A stretch of DNA of 64,000 nt from Bacteroidota bacterium (GCA_021793375.1 JAJYSY010000003.1:1-64000), one strand, 5' to 3'. Counted from the first letter of the stretch, positions 33,425 to 43,702 are shown. The notes: generated by a model not told the origin, from the letters alone. Program-made: numbers and translations.

Positions 33425-34267
33425 CTATTTTTTGATAAAGTTTATGGTTTTTTCTATGGCTTGATCAAGTGCTTCCGGAAGGGAATTTTTATCCCAAGGA
33501 TGTTTTGCTCCAAAAGTATGTCCGCCTTTGGGGAGTATAAATATTTCACTATTTGTATTCCATTGGTGTAATTTTTCTGCGTCATCAATTTTTACGGTAG
33601 TATCATCTTTGGCGTGAACAATAAGATGAGACGTTTTCTTTTGACGCAAAGATTTTTTTAAATTAAAACGATTTTCATTTTCCTTATAATCCAAATAAAA
33701 CTGAAAATGATGAGGAAGCTGTTGTTTTGTTCTCGAATTTTCTACATAAAAAACATCTTCTTCCTGCCAAGTTTTTAGTTTTTCTCCTTTAGGAAAAGCG
33801 CGCTCAAAATCACTTACTCCTCCCCAAGAAATCACTTTTGAAACCTGTTTGCTTTCTCCTGATTTCAACAATACAATTCCTCCGCCTCTACTGTGTCCCA
33901 AAAGATTTAAATCTTGTACATTGGCTTCGTTTACAAATTGTTTTGTAGTTAAAATCCAATCCATAACACTTTGCAAATCATCTAATTGTTTTGAGAAATT
34001 ATCTTCCGCAAAAGCTTCTAAATCCGGAAAATCTATAGGGTTTTCCATAGTTCCTCCGTTGTGTGAAAAATTGAATTTTATAAAAAAGAAATTCTGTTCT
34101 GCAAATTTTTGTGCTGCTAAATTCCAAGCTCCCCAATCTTTAAAGCCTTTATACCCATGACAAAAAATAATAATGGGTTTAGGTTGATAAGTATTTTTAT
34201 AAGATACATCGATTAAAATAGGCCTCGAATGCTGACCTTCAATAACAAATTCTTTTTTACTCAACAT
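33425..34267 (-). CDS. Alpha/beta hydrolase
   Basis: 280 residues. Alpha/beta-hydrolase fold with nucleophile Ser126 in LGHSRGGG, the oxyanion region IIIFCHGYKGFKDWG, a probable acid in VHAKDDTTVK and a catalytic His in PKGGHTFGAKHPW. No signal peptide, so cytoplasmic. Similar to dienelactone hydrolase/acyl-peptidase-like esterases; the substrate is unknown. Its ATG lies one base after the stop of the AddB-like gene, so the two are co-transcribed. Confidence 0.88.
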   Translation of the reverse strand: MLSKKEFVIEGQHSRPILIDVSYKNTYQPKPIIIFCHGYKGFKDWGAWNLAAQKFAEQNFFFIKFNFSHNGGTMENPIDFPDLEAFAEDNFSKQLDDLQSVMDWILTTKQFVNEANVQDLNLLGHSRGGGIVLLKSGESKQVSKVISWGGVSDFERAFPKGEKLKTWQEEDVFYVENSRTKQQLPHHFQFYLDYKENENRFNLKKSLRQKKTSHLIVHAKDDTTVKIDDAEKLHQWNTNSEIFILPKGGHTFGAKHPWDKNSLPEALDQAIEKTINFIKK

Positions 34268-34268
34268 A

Positions 34269-36992
34269 TTACTCTTCTCTTTCTTTAAAAGGAATATTCG
34301 GATTAAATATCTCTCGAATTAATGATTTTAATTCATTTTGGAATAAATCTAAGGTATTTTCATCAATTTCCGTAAGGTTTTTCCCCTTCTCTTTATCCGC
34401 ATACTTAAAAGGCATAAATCCGGATTTTAAATTTTTAAAAGAAATTATTCCTGCTTGAATATTTTCTAATTTTCTTTTGCTTTGCAACATGGATGCATAA
34501 CACAACACTTGAAAAGCCTGATTGTATTTGTTTTCTGTAGTCAGAAATTCAAAATCTTTTAAGTTTAAATTAGAAGTCTTTACTTTTCCTGTTTTGTAAT
34601 CCACTACTCTGATTTGTTTGTGAAGCTCATCTACTCTATCTACTTTTCCTGAAATATAAATCGGAAAATCAAAATCAGGAATTTCTATTTTTTGTCTTAG
34701 GTGATCACTTTCTATATGTAAAATCTTCAGCTTTTTCTTTTTGATAATTTCTTTTTCATAACTCAAAAAATTATATAAAAACCTTTTAGCAACTTCAAAG
34801 ATGATTAAGTTTTTTCCTTCTGAAAGTGGAGTTTTTTGGTATTTTTCTTTAAACTTATTTTTGACCTTTATATCGATTTTTTTTAGCATTTGATCAAGGT
34901 CTTGCTCTTCGATATTTCTTCCTTCAAAAGGTTTATAAAAATCTTCTAAAACATCGTGAACCACTGTTCCTAAAGTTCTGGCTGTTACAATTTCTTCTAC
35001 CTCATCTTCTTCTTTAATTCCCAATACATAGTTTTTATAAAAATCAAGTGGATTCCTAATATAAGTGGTCAAAGCAGAAGGCGAAAATCCATATTCAGCT
35101 CTTTTTCTAAGAATTTCTAAAACTTCCGGAGTTTTTTTAATCTCTTCTTTTTCTGTTTTTTTTGTCTTAATTTTCGGATTGACTGTTTGAAAAGTTATTT
35201 GATGATTTTTTGGGCTTTCTACTTCTAATTGGGTAATAAATCTACTTTTTTCTCCGGCACCCAATCCTGAAGTTTCCGCATTGTATAGAATATAAATGTT
35301 TTTGGCTCTTTGTAATAATCTGTAAAAATGATAAGTGTAAACTGCATCTTTTTCTTTATAAGTCGGCAATCCATATTGGAATTTTAAATCATTGGGAATA
35401 AAAGAATTGGTAGATTTTCCTCCCGGTAGAATTCCTTCATTTACTGAAGTTAAAATCACTGTTTCAAAATCTAAAACTCGAGATTCCAACATTCCCATAA
35501 TTTGTAGTCCATCAAAAGGAGTTCCGCTGAAATCTAAAGATTCTGTTTCTAAAATATCCTTATAAATCCGTTGAAATGACTTCATGTTTGTCAACGGATT
35601 ATATTTTTTCAACAGATTGACTATTTTTTTAAACCCCTTATTGAAATGATAAAGGTATTGAATTTCCAATTCATTTTTTTCTTCTTTTTCAGGACGAAGA
35701 AGTTCTGTCAATAAAATCAGTTCAGCTATAAATTTTTCTATGTTTTCATGTTTTGTAAAACATATTTCAAGGATTTTTTGCTCTTTTTCTGTGGTGTTTA
35801 ATAAAAGTTCTTCTTTTTTGACAAACACTTGGTTTTGAGAAATAATTTTTTCTCTAATTTTATAAGCTGTGTTTTTTAAACTTCTTTTTATTGTTGGATG
35901 CGTTAAAACATCTAAAACATTTTTATAATATGTTTTTTCATTTTCTTCATTTTGAATTTTAAACAGAACTTCAAAAAGTGAAGCCGGAGGGGTTTTGCTC
36001 AACGCCAATCCCATGGTGATATTGACTTTTTTTACTTTATCCGGCAAAGAATTTAAAACAGGAAAAAGCAAACCTTCTTCATTTAAAACTACTGCTGTAT
36101 TTTTTAAATCTGAATTTTGTAAAATTTGTCCTACATATTTTGCTTGTCCGATGTTTTGCGGAATTCCAATAACTTGAATGTTTTTATCTTTTTGATAATT
36201 TGCAGAAGCCCACTTAAAAGTGGAATTTTCTTCTTGATAATAAGCCCAGTTTTTATATTTATTGATAAATCTTGCTGTTTGATGGTTTTTATAATTCAAA
36301 AAATGCTGATCTATATCCCAAAAAATATCTCCTCTATTTTGATTTAAAATTTCCTGAATTATCTTTTGCTCTGCATTATTAAGCGCATTAAATCCAATAA
36401 AAATAAAATGATTGTGATTAGTCTTTAAAAAGTCATTTATCAATTCAGCAGATTTTCGATAACTCAAACCTTGATAAGCTTCTTGATTTTGTAAAAGTTT
36501 TTCCACAAAATTGGCATGGTATTTTGGGAGTTTATTCCAAAAATTAAGATAATTTTTCACCAATTCTGTTTGTGGTTGAGCTACTGACCAATGTTCAATA
36601 TTTTTAATTTCTCCCAAATAGTTAAAAAAAGGTTGTGTTGGAATAAGATATCTGTCGATTTCATTAAAATCATAAATCAACGTTTGCGCCCATCCATAAA
36701 AAGTTTCAAAATCTTCTTGCTCTTCTTTAGGAGTCAACTGAAGATAAGATTGATAAAACTGAAATAAGGTATTGGTATTATCCAAGTTTTTTAATCCTGA
36801 AATCTGTGTTATAAGTTCTTCAATACTTAAGACTTCAGGTGTAAATCCTTGGTAATCGGTTTGTGTTTTCAACAAGTGTTTTAAGAAGTTTCCGGCTCTT
36901 TTTCCCGGTAATATAAAAGTGGTTTTTTTCAGTTTTATATGGGTTTGTTTTAAACAATACTCCAAGACATCTTTTAAGAAACTTTGCATCAT
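34269..36992 (-). CDS. AddB-like PD-(D/E)XK nuclease
   Basis: 907 residues. Resembles AddB, the nuclease subunit of AddAB recombination-repair helicase-nucleases. The N-terminal part (FILPGKRAGNFLKHLL) is helicase-like but without a clear Walker A. The centre has helicase-fold motifs (FETVILTSVNEGILPGG, FYRLLQRAKNIYILYN). The C-terminus is a RecB-type nuclease domain (SPSALTTYIRNPLDFYKNYVL, GTVVHDVLEDFY, RVVDYKTGKVK with Asp798, Lys800, and YNQAFQVLCYASML). The AddB iron-sulfur cysteines are not evident. The probable AddA partner lies 3 kb away on the same strand with ompA and kbl in between. Confidence 0.85.
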   Translation of the reverse strand: MMQSFLKDVLEYCLKQTHIKLKKTTFILPGKRAGNFLKHLLKTQTDYQGFTPEVLSIEELITQISGLKNLDNTNTLFQFYQSYLQLTPKEEQEDFETFYGWAQTLIYDFNEIDRYLIPTQPFFNYLGEIKNIEHWSVAQPQTELVKNYLNFWNKLPKYHANFVEKLLQNQEAYQGLSYRKSAELINDFLKTNHNHFIFIGFNALNNAEQKIIQEILNQNRGDIFWDIDQHFLNYKNHQTARFINKYKNWAYYQEENSTFKWASANYQKDKNIQVIGIPQNIGQAKYVGQILQNSDLKNTAVVLNEEGLLFPVLNSLPDKVKKVNITMGLALSKTPPASLFEVLFKIQNEENEKTYYKNVLDVLTHPTIKRSLKNTAYKIREKIISQNQVFVKKEELLLNTTEKEQKILEICFTKHENIEKFIAELILLTELLRPEKEEKNELEIQYLYHFNKGFKKIVNLLKKYNPLTNMKSFQRIYKDILETESLDFSGTPFDGLQIMGMLESRVLDFETVILTSVNEGILPGGKSTNSFIPNDLKFQYGLPTYKEKDAVYTYHFYRLLQRAKNIYILYNAETSGLGAGEKSRFITQLEVESPKNHQITFQTVNPKIKTKKTEKEEIKKTPEVLEILRKRAEYGFSPSALTTYIRNPLDFYKNYVLGIKEEDEVEEIVTARTLGTVVHDVLEDFYKPFEGRNIEEQDLDQMLKKIDIKVKNKFKEKYQKTPLSEGKNLIIFEVAKRFLYNFLSYEKEIIKKKKLKILHIESDHLRQKIEIPDFDFPIYISGKVDRVDELHKQIRVVDYKTGKVKTSNLNLKDFEFLTTENKYNQAFQVLCYASMLQSKRKLENIQAGIISFKNLKSGFMPFKYADKEKGKNLTEIDENTLDLFQNELKSLIREIFNPNIPFKEREE

Positions 36993-37007
36993 AAGAAATT
37001 CAAAATA

Positions 37008-37043
37008 AAAACGCCTCCCAATTTACAAATTGAGGAGGCGTTT
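37008..37043 (-). terminator. Terminator of the OmpA-family gene
   Basis: Stem AAACGCCTCC / GGAGGCGTTT extended by CAATTT / AAATTG. On the minus strand a T-run follows. It separates ompA from the AddB-like gene. Confidence 0.9.
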
Positions 37044-37076
37044 ATCAAATTATTATCTGATAAAGAATTCAGAATA

Positions 37077-38486
37077 TTATTTCATATTTTTTTCTAAATC
37101 TTCTTTATCTTTTTTCAACATGATTTCCACACGTCTGTTTTTCTGACGTCCTTCTTCAGTTTTATTAGTTGCGATAGGGTTTTTCGGACCATAACCTTTT
37201 GAGGTTAAACGATCAGATTTAATTCCTAATTTATCAACTAAGTAATCACGAACAGATTTTGCACGCTCATTAGATAATTTCTCGTTAATTGCAGCGCTTC
37301 CTGTGCTGTCTGTAAATCCAGCTAAATGGAAATCAGCAGTAGGATATTTTTTCATTACTTCTGCAATAGATTCTAATGCGTCATAAGATTCCGGACGAAT
37401 AGTTGCTTTACTTAAATCGAACTCAATAGATCTTGAGTAATCGTTAAGTTTTTTCACAACCGGTGCTTCCGGTTCTTCAGGACATCCGTTGTTAGATTCA
37501 GGCCCAGGAAGATCTGGGCAATCATCTAAGTGGTCAGGGATTCCGTCTCCGTCTCTATCAGGCCAAGGACAACCATTGTTTTCTTTTGGACCTGCTTCTT
37601 CAGGACAATCATCTAAGTGATCAGGAACTCCATCTCCGTCTGTATCAGGACATCCATCATGCTCAGGTAAACCTGGCTCTGTAGGACACTCATCTAAATG
37701 GTCCGGAACACCGTCTCCATCTGTATCAGGACATCCATCAAACTCAGGTAATCCTGGTTCGTTTGGACATTCGTCTAAGTGGTCAGGAATTCCATCTCCG
37801 TCTGTATCAGGACATCCGTTAAATTCTGGTAATCCCGGTTCATTCGGACAATCATCATATTTGTCATAAATTCCATCTCCATCTGTATCAACTCCACCAA
37901 AGGCAAATTTGATACCTGCTGAATGTTGGAAGTGATTATAGTTCGTATAATTATGGTTAAATGCACCATTATAAGTAGAACTAATAGTTAATCCAAAATG
38001 ATCATTGATCCAGAAGTTAAATCCTAATCCTACAGTTCCTAAGAATTCAGCTTTTCCATCAAGCCAAGTAGAGTTAGCTCCTGCAGAAAGGTATGGGTCA
38101 AACCAACCTCCCATTTCATCATAAATTAAATGTTTGAAGCTGTATTGCAATCCTCCACCAGCAGAGTAGTAAGAGAATTTATCAACTTCTTGATCTCCAA
38201 ATTTGTCAATTTTGTTGACAGACCCTTCAATTCCTACAGAGAATCCAGATCCTAAATATCTCATAAGAGATAATTTGGAAGCCGCCGGAACGTAATTCCA
38301 GTGATCTTCTAAGTCAACAAACTTGCTAAATAAGCTTCCTTGTGGAGAGCTTGCTCCAACAGGGTAAAAATCAACTACGTTTGTTTCGATACCAACCGCC
38401 CAAGGGTTATTGTTATCTTGTGCAGATACAAAAGTACTACTAAAGACAAAAACCATGAGTAATAGTATCTTGCTAAGATGTTTCAT
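37077..38486 (-). CDS. OmpA-family outer membrane protein with TSP3 repeats
   Basis: 469 residues. Signal peptide to about residue 22 (VFVFSSTFVSAQ), an N-terminal eight-strand barrel (about 25-195), five Asp-rich thrombospondin type 3 repeats of 27 residues (about 200-337; DTDGDGIPDHLDECP), and an OmpA peptidoglycan-binding domain (about 345-460; IEFDLSKATIRPESYDAL, LAGFTDSTGS, RRVEIML). It should tether the outer membrane to peptidoglycan, with the calcium-binding repeats as a stiff periplasmic spacer. It has its own promoter and strong terminator, suggesting abundant expression. Confidence 0.93.
   Translation of the reverse strand: MKHLSKILLLMVFVFSSTFVSAQDNNNPWAVGIETNVVDFYPVGASSPQGSLFSKFVDLEDHWNYVPAASKLSLMRYLGSGFSVGIEGSVNKIDKFGDQEVDKFSYYSAGGGLQYSFKHLIYDEMGGWFDPYLSAGANSTWLDGKAEFLGTVGLGFNFWINDHFGLTISSTYNGAFNHNYTNYNHFQHSAGIKFAFGGVDTDGDGIYDKYDDCPNEPGLPEFNGCPDTDGDGIPDHLDECPNEPGLPEFDGCPDTDGDGVPDHLDECPTEPGLPEHDGCPDTDGDGVPDHLDDCPEEAGPKENNGCPWPDRDGDGIPDHLDDCPDLPGPESNNGCPEEPEAPVVKKLNDYSRSIEFDLSKATIRPESYDALESIAEVMKKYPTADFHLAGFTDSTGSAAINEKLSNERAKSVRDYLVDKLGIKSDRLTSKGYGPKNPIATNKTEEGRQKNRRVEIMLKKDKEDLEKNMK
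37479..37889 (-). repeat. Five tandem 81-bp TSP3 coding repeats
   Basis: In-frame repeats of 27 codons (one with two extra codons) encoding DTDGDGxPDHLDxCPxxPG...GCP. Neighbouring units are highly similar at DNA level, so copy number could vary by slippage or recombination. Confidence 0.85.
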
Positions 38487-38513
38487 AGTGAATAAAATTA
38501 AATGTTATAATTG

Positions 38514-38546
38514 CAAAAATAATTTCTTTTTCGATTAATATTCCAA
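38514..38546 (-). promoter_or_regulatory. Promoter of the OmpA-family gene
   Basis: Minus strand TTG (38546-38544), 22-base spacer, TATTTTTG (38521-38514). Full match to the Bacteroidota consensus, 27 bases before the ATG. Confidence 0.65.
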
Positions 38547-38595
38547 AAAAAATATTAAAAAGATTAAATTACGCCTTATTTAAAGTGATTTTAAG

Positions 38596-39792
38596 TTAAA
38601 TCACCTTCAACTCCTTCCCTACTTTAGTAAATGCTGCAACTGCTTTATCAATTTGTTCACGTGTGTGAGCTGCAGAAAGTTGAACGCGAATTCTTGCTAA
38701 TCCTTTTGGCACAACAGGATAGAAGAATCCTATTACATAAATTCCTTCTTCCAAGAGTTTGTCTGCCATCACTTGAGAGAGTTTAGCATCGTTTAACATT
38801 ACCGGAACAATAGCTGAATTTCCATCAATAATATCAAATCCGGCTTCTAAAACTCCTTTTTTGAAATATTCTGTATTTTCTTTTACGCGTTTTTGTAGAT
38901 CGCTGTTTTTATCTAATAATTCAAATACTTTTAAAGAAGCTCCTACAATAGTTGGCGCTAAAGAGTTTGAGAATAAATAAGGTCTTGAGCGCTGACGAAG
39001 CATCTCAATTATTTCTTTTTTTCCTGTGGTAAATCCACCCATAGCCCCACCAAGTGCTTTTCCTAAAGTTCCGGTGATAAGGTCAACTCTACCCATCACA
39101 TTTTTTTCTTCGATGGTTCCTCTTCCGGTTTCTCCCATAAATCCGGCTGCATGACAATCATCAACCATTACAAGAGCATCATATTTATCAGCTAAATCAC
39201 AGATTTCGTCTAAAGGAGCCATCAATCCATCCATAGAGAAAACACCATCTGTAACAATCAACTTAAAGCGAGCATTATTTTTATCTGCTTCTTTTAGCTG
39301 TGCTTCCAAATCGGCCATATTTCCATTTTCATAGCGATAACGAGCAGCTTTACACAATCTTACCCCGTCAATAATAGATGCGTGGTTTAGAGAATCTGAA
39401 ATAATAGCATCTTCTTGAGTTAATAATGGTTGAAAAATTCCACCGTTTGCATCAAAAGCTGCAGCATATAAAATCGTGTCTTCCGTTTCGTGGAATTCAG
39501 CGATTTTTCTTTCTAATTCTTTGTGAATATCTTGAGTTCCGCAAATAAATCTTACACTGCTCATTCCATATCCATGAGAATCTAATGTGTCTTTTGCAGC
39601 TTGCACAACTTCAGGGTGTGATGAAAGTCCTAAGTAATTGTTTGCACAAAAGTTAAGCACTTTTTCTCCTGTGCTGATTTCTATTTCTGCTCCTTGCACA
39701 GAAGTGATGATGCGTTCTTCTTTATAAAGTCCATCATCTTTAATGTTTTGTAATTCTTCTTCTAAATGTTTTTTAAATTTTTCACTATACAT
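38596..39792 (-). CDS. kbl: Glycine C-acetyltransferase (KBL)
   Basis: 398 residues. PLP enzyme of the alpha-oxoamine synthase family that cleaves 2-amino-3-ketobutyrate with CoA to glycine and acetyl-CoA in threonine degradation. [57 protein letters not shown], and the PLP lysine Lys245 in [14 protein letters not shown]. Length and N-terminus fit KBL better than BioF or serine palmitoyltransferase. Threonine dehydrogenase is not adjacent. Confidence 0.94.
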   Translation of the reverse strand: MYSEKFKKHLEEELQNIKDDGLYKEERIITSVQGAEIEISTGEKVLNFCANNYLGLSSHPEVVQAAKDTLDSHGYGMSSVRFICGTQDIHKELERKIAEFHETEDTILYAAAFDANGGIFQPLLTQEDAIISDSLNHASIIDGVRLCKAARYRYENGNMADLEAQLKEADKNNARFKLIVTDGVFSMDGLMAPLDEICDLADKYDALVMVDDCHAAGFMGETGRGTIEEKNVMGRVDLITGTLGKALGGAMGGFTTGKKEIIEMLRQRSRPYLFSNSLAPTIVGASLKVFELLDKNSDLQKRVKENTEYFKKGVLEAGFDIIDGNSAIVPVMLNDAKLSQVMADKLLEEGIYVIGFFYPVVPKGLARIRVQLSAAHTREQIDKAVAAFTKVGKELKVI

Positions 39793-39856
39793 ATTACGTA
39801 AATTATTTTCGGTTTTTTATTATTAATTATTTCATTTTCTGTCGAAAAAATATTTT

Positions 39857-39885
39857 CAAAAATACAACATTTTAAATTGGTTTAA
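39857..39885 (-). promoter_or_regulatory. Candidate promoter of kbl
   Basis: Minus strand TTA (39885-39883), 18-base spacer, TATTTTTG (39864-39857). It overlaps the last codons of the AddA-like gene and gives a leader of about 60 bases. Confidence 0.4.
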
Positions 39886-42800
39886 GAAACTCGATAAAGA
39901 CGGATTTCTTCCTCAATATAAACCAATAGTTTTTCTTGTATTTGATAATTCATTTTTTCTAATGCATTTGCATAAGTATTTATTTGTTTTTCATGAGTTG
40001 GATTATAATTTCCTGTTTTATAATCTATTATCACTGCATTTTTATCTTTTATGCAAAGTCTATCCAATCTTTTGTATTCTCGTTGAATTAAAATTTCTTT
40101 TTCTGTAAAAATTTCATATTCTTTTGAAAAATACGGTTTTAACTCCGGATGAAATACTATGTTTTTTATCTTTTCAACATAATCTTCATATTCTTCGCTT
40201 AAGATTTCTCCTGCCAAAACTGCTTCTTCAAGAACTTTATTGATGTCTTCTGCTGTAAATATTTTTTGCAGCAAATTATGAATCAGTTTTCCTTTTTCTA
40301 TAGCTTTTTCTTGAATGCTTCCCCAAATCATTCCGGGAGTGGTGATTACTGCTATTCCATGTTTTTCCGGAGCAGAAGAAATAAAATTTTCCAGCTTCAG
40401 CTGATCTGTTTGTTTTTCTTTACTTTTTTTCAATAAAGGCAATTTTCCAAAATGATATTGAAGTTGATCTTTTTGCCAAAGATTTTTTGACTTTAAATAA
40501 TGTATTAATAATCCGGAAAAAAGATTTGATTTTTCATTTCCATTTTTATCTACCTCATATTTTGACAAGATATAAAGTTGTTTTTCTGCTCTTGTCATAG
40601 CCACATAAAACACATTAAAAACATCTAATTCTTTCTGAATTAATAAATCTTGATAAACCGCAGCGGTATTTTCACTCAGCTTTTCTAATTCCTGACTTGC
40701 TTTTAAATAAGTGATTGGAATTTTACTTTCTTCAAGGTTTACCCAAACTTTATCTTTACTGGTGTCGTCAATTTTTTCATTGGCAAAAGGATAAATCACA
40801 ATCGGAAATTCTAACCCTTTGGCTTTATGAATTGTCATAATTTGCACCGCATTATTTCCTTCCGGAAGGGTGATGCTCAACTTGTCTTTTTTGATTTCCC
40901 ACAAAGTTAAGAAACCGGTTAATCCACCGCTGTGTTTTTCGGTATAATCAAAAACAAAATCCAAGAAAAATTGAAGATAAGCATCAGCTGTTTTTTCTAA
41001 TTTAAAAGAACGCAAACTGTATTCTATTGCATCATAAAATGGCAAAGCTTGAAATTTATTTAATTCAAAATGAATATCTAAAGATTTTAAGCTTTTAAAG
41101 AAATCCTTTTCTGTTAAGTTTAATTTGGAATACAGAAAACTGAAAATATCTTCTTCGACTTTAAAGTGTTTATACAGAAAATTTAAAAGTTCAAACTTTA
41201 AAGTTTTATCTGTCGGATTTAAAGAAAAATTCATCAAAGCTATTAAAAACTGAATTTCATCAGATTTTTCTAACAACAGCGTTTCTGAAGAAGTAATTGG
41301 AATATTATTTTCACTTAAAAAATCTGCAATTACTACACCTTCATCTTTTTTTCTCACTAAAATACAAATCTCTTCATATTCATGGTTTTTAGATTTTAAG
41401 TTGTTGATAATCTCCAAGATTTTTTCCGGATAAATTTCATTTTCTTCCGTTTTATTTTTTGCTTCTATGAAATTTATTTCTACATATCCTCCTTCATTTT
41501 TGGCTATTTTTTGCTCAGCATTTTTAAATAATTCTTTATAAGGTTGATATTTTATAAATTCAGCAGAAGTTTTAAAAAACTCATTATTAAATTCAACAAC
41601 TTCTTTTAAGCTTCTATAATTAAAAGGAAGTTTTTCTCTAAATTTTTCTCTGTTAAACGGATTTTCCTCTGCGTTTAAATCCATGAATTGTTCTGCTTTT
41701 CCTCCTCTCCATCTATAAATAGATTGTTTTGCGTCTCCTACTAAAGTCAACTGTCCTTTTTCTGCAGCTAAACTATTTTCTATTAAAGGCATCAAGTTTT
41801 TCCATTGTAAAACAGAAGTATCTTGAAATTCATCTATATAATAAATGTGATAACGCTCGCCTAAACGTTCATAAATAAAAGGAGCAGGTTCGTTTTTAAT
41901 GCTTTCATAAATCCTTTTATTAAAATCTGAAATCAGCAATAAATTTCGTTCTTCTTTAATAGCATTTACTTCTTTTTGAATGGCTGTTAATAAAGATAAA
42001 GACGGATTTACTTTTACAATTCTTTTGTAAAGTTTAATTTCAAGTATAGCTTTTAGGGTTTGAAAATACAGCTGAGCAATTTGTGGTAAAATCTGATCAA
42101 TAGTTTGTTTTATTTCCGGGCTTTCAGCTTTTTTATAATGTTTTCCATATTCTGGATTGTCTATATTTTCAGCCCATGCAGGTGTTTTTAGGGGAGGAAT
42201 ATTCTTAAGATTTTTCTGTTGAAGTTTTTTAAAATAATTAGGAATAGATCCTCTCATAAAATTTTTAGGATTTACTCCATTTGCTTGAATTAATGCAAAA
42301 AAATCTTCTGCTTTTTCTACACAAAAATTAATTTTGCTTTCTATTTTTTTGTATAATTCTTTTGTAAAATCAGCAAAATCTTTGGTAGAAATATTTTCTA
42401 ATTGAGTAGTAAATTCAAGGTGGTTATCATTTACTAAAAGCTTTGCGATTTCATTTAAATCATAAGCAATATCCCAACTTCTGTCATCATCTGCTTTTGA
42501 AAGTGCAAAATCAATCATTGCTTTTGTCAGTTCTTTTTCTTCTTTTTTTCCGGCTTTGGCAATCACACGATCCACTGCTTCATTCAAGATTTCTTCGGTG
42601 TCCAGCTGAACTTCAAAATTTATGGGAATATTTAAATCTTTGGCAAAAGTTCGTAAAATACGATGCGTAAAACTATCTATGGTAGAAACTTCAAAAGCAG
42701 CATAATTATGTAAAATACTTTTGAGAATTATCGCTGATTTTTCTTGAATTTCTACTTTGGTTAATTTTGTTTTGTCTTGAACAGCACTAAAAAGATCTAA

Positions 42801-43025
42801 ATGATTTTCAGGAATTGGATTTGCAGAAAAAGCTTTTAAACTTTCAAGAATTCTGTTTTTCATTTCTGCCACAGCTTTATTGGTAAAAGTAAGTGCCAAA
42901 ATATGTTTATAAGCTGTGATATTAGGCGAAAGCAGTAAAGTTGAAATATAATTTCTGACTAAGGTAAAAGTTTTTCCTGAACCTGCAGAAGCATCATAAA
43001 TGATAAAAGAAGGTTGTTTTTCCAC
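39882..43025 (-). CDS. AddA-like UvrD helicase-nuclease
   Basis: 1047 residues. Superfamily 1A helicase with a C-terminal PD-(D/E)XK nuclease, as in AddA/RecB. Walker A YDASAGSGKTFTLV near the N-terminus, ILALTFTNKAVAEMKNRI, DEFQDTSVLQW (motif II), LVGDAKQSIYRWRGG (motif III), TIHKAKGLEFPIVIYPF (motif V), NVFYVAMTRAEKQLYIL (motif VI), and nuclease motif AVIIDYKTGNYNP (Asp1001, Lys1003). It probably works with the AddB-like protein in double-strand break end processing. Its stop region contains the kbl promoter. Confidence 0.9.
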   Translation of the reverse strand: MEKQPSFIIYDASAGSGKTFTLVRNYISTLLLSPNITAYKHILALTFTNKAVAEMKNRILESLKAFSANPIPENHLDLFSAVQDKTKLTKVEIQEKSAIILKSILHNYAAFEVSTIDSFTHRILRTFAKDLNIPINFEVQLDTEEILNEAVDRVIAKAGKKEEKELTKAMIDFALSKADDDRSWDIAYDLNEIAKLLVNDNHLEFTTQLENISTKDFADFTKELYKKIESKINFCVEKAEDFFALIQANGVNPKNFMRGSIPNYFKKLQQKNLKNIPPLKTPAWAENIDNPEYGKHYKKAESPEIKQTIDQILPQIAQLYFQTLKAILEIKLYKRIVKVNPSLSLLTAIQKEVNAIKEERNLLLISDFNKRIYESIKNEPAPFIYERLGERYHIYYIDEFQDTSVLQWKNLMPLIENSLAAEKGQLTLVGDAKQSIYRWRGGKAEQFMDLNAEENPFNREKFREKLPFNYRSLKEVVEFNNEFFKTSAEFIKYQPYKELFKNAEQKIAKNEGGYVEINFIEAKNKTEENEIYPEKILEIINNLKSKNHEYEEICILVRKKDEGVVIADFLSENNIPITSSETLLLEKSDEIQFLIALMNFSLNPTDKTLKFELLNFLYKHFKVEEDIFSFLYSKLNLTEKDFFKSLKSLDIHFELNKFQALPFYDAIEYSLRSFKLEKTADAYLQFFLDFVFDYTEKHSGGLTGFLTLWEIKKDKLSITLPEGNNAVQIMTIHKAKGLEFPIVIYPFANEKIDDTSKDKVWVNLEESKIPITYLKASQELEKLSENTAAVYQDLLIQKELDVFNVFYVAMTRAEKQLYILSKYEVDKNGNEKSNLFSGLLIHYLKSKNLWQKDQLQYHFGKLPLLKKSKEKQTDQLKLENFISSAPEKHGIAVITTPGMIWGSIQEKAIEKGKLIHNLLQKIFTAEDINKVLEEAVLAGEILSEEYEDYVEKIKNIVFHPELKPYFSKEYEIFTEKEILIQREYKRLDRLCIKDKNAVIIDYKTGNYNPTHEKQINTYANALEKMNYQIQEKLLVYIEEEIRLYRVS

Positions 43026-43047
43026 AAATGTGTTTTTTAAAGCTGAT

Positions 43048-43680
43048 TTATAAATTTATGATTTTAATCCTGTTGTGTTTTAGCTCAATATGATTTTCAT
43101 TTTCTAATTTTTTCAACAATCTGGAAATTACCACTCTTGAAGAGTTAAGATTTTTAGCAATTTCTTGATGTGTGATTTTAATTTCATTTTTATTGTTGAT
43201 TTCTTGTTTATTCTTTAAAAATATTTTTAAACGCTCATCAAGTTTAGAAAACGCAATAATATCAATGGTTTCAAAAGCATCCATCAGTTGTTTGTGATAA
43301 CTTTTCATCACAAAATCTCTCCAGCTTTTATATTTACTCGACCATTGTTCTATTTTTTGCACCGGCACAACAATCATTTCTACTTCTGTTTCTGTCATTG
43401 CTCTAATTTGACTTTTTGTATGACCAATACAGCAAGACAAAGCCATGGCGCAAGTTTCTCCGGGGTGTAAAAAATACAATAAAAGTTCATTTCCTTCTTC
43501 ATCAATTCTGATGATTTTTACTGTTCCTGAAATTACTAAAGGAACAGATCTGATGTAAGTTCCAGATTCTATCAAGGTGGCTTCTGAAGGCGTTTTTCTG
43601 TATTCTCCTACTTCTTCAATTTCTTGAAGTAATTCCGGTTCAAAATGATCTCGATAGAGATTTTGAAATGTTTTGTCCAT
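43048..43680 (-). CDS. Crp/Fnr-family transcriptional regulator
   Basis: 210 residues. N-terminal cyclic-nucleotide-binding-like beta-barrel (SGTVKIIRIDEEGNELLLYFLHPGETC), dimerisation helix, and a C-terminal winged helix (ITHQEIAKNLNSSRVVISRLLKKLENENHIEL). Three cysteines at 77, 83 and 84 (ETCAMALSCC) are in the effector domain. They do not match the E. coli Fnr cluster arrangement, though a metal or redox role is possible. cAMP-binding residues are not obvious. It lies 22 bases upstream of the AddA-like gene. A short palindrome precedes it (43703-43716). Confidence 0.88.
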   Translation of the reverse strand: MDKTFQNLYRDHFEPELLQEIEEVGEYRKTPSEATLIESGTYIRSVPLVISGTVKIIRIDEEGNELLLYFLHPGETCAMALSCCIGHTKSQIRAMTETEVEMIVVPVQKIEQWSSKYKSWRDFVMKSYHKQLMDAFETIDIIAFSKLDERLKIFLKNKQEINNKNEIKITHQEIAKNLNSSRVVISRLLKKLENENHIELKHNRIKIINL

Positions 43681-43702
43681 GGTTTTATTATTAGTGAAAA
43701 AG

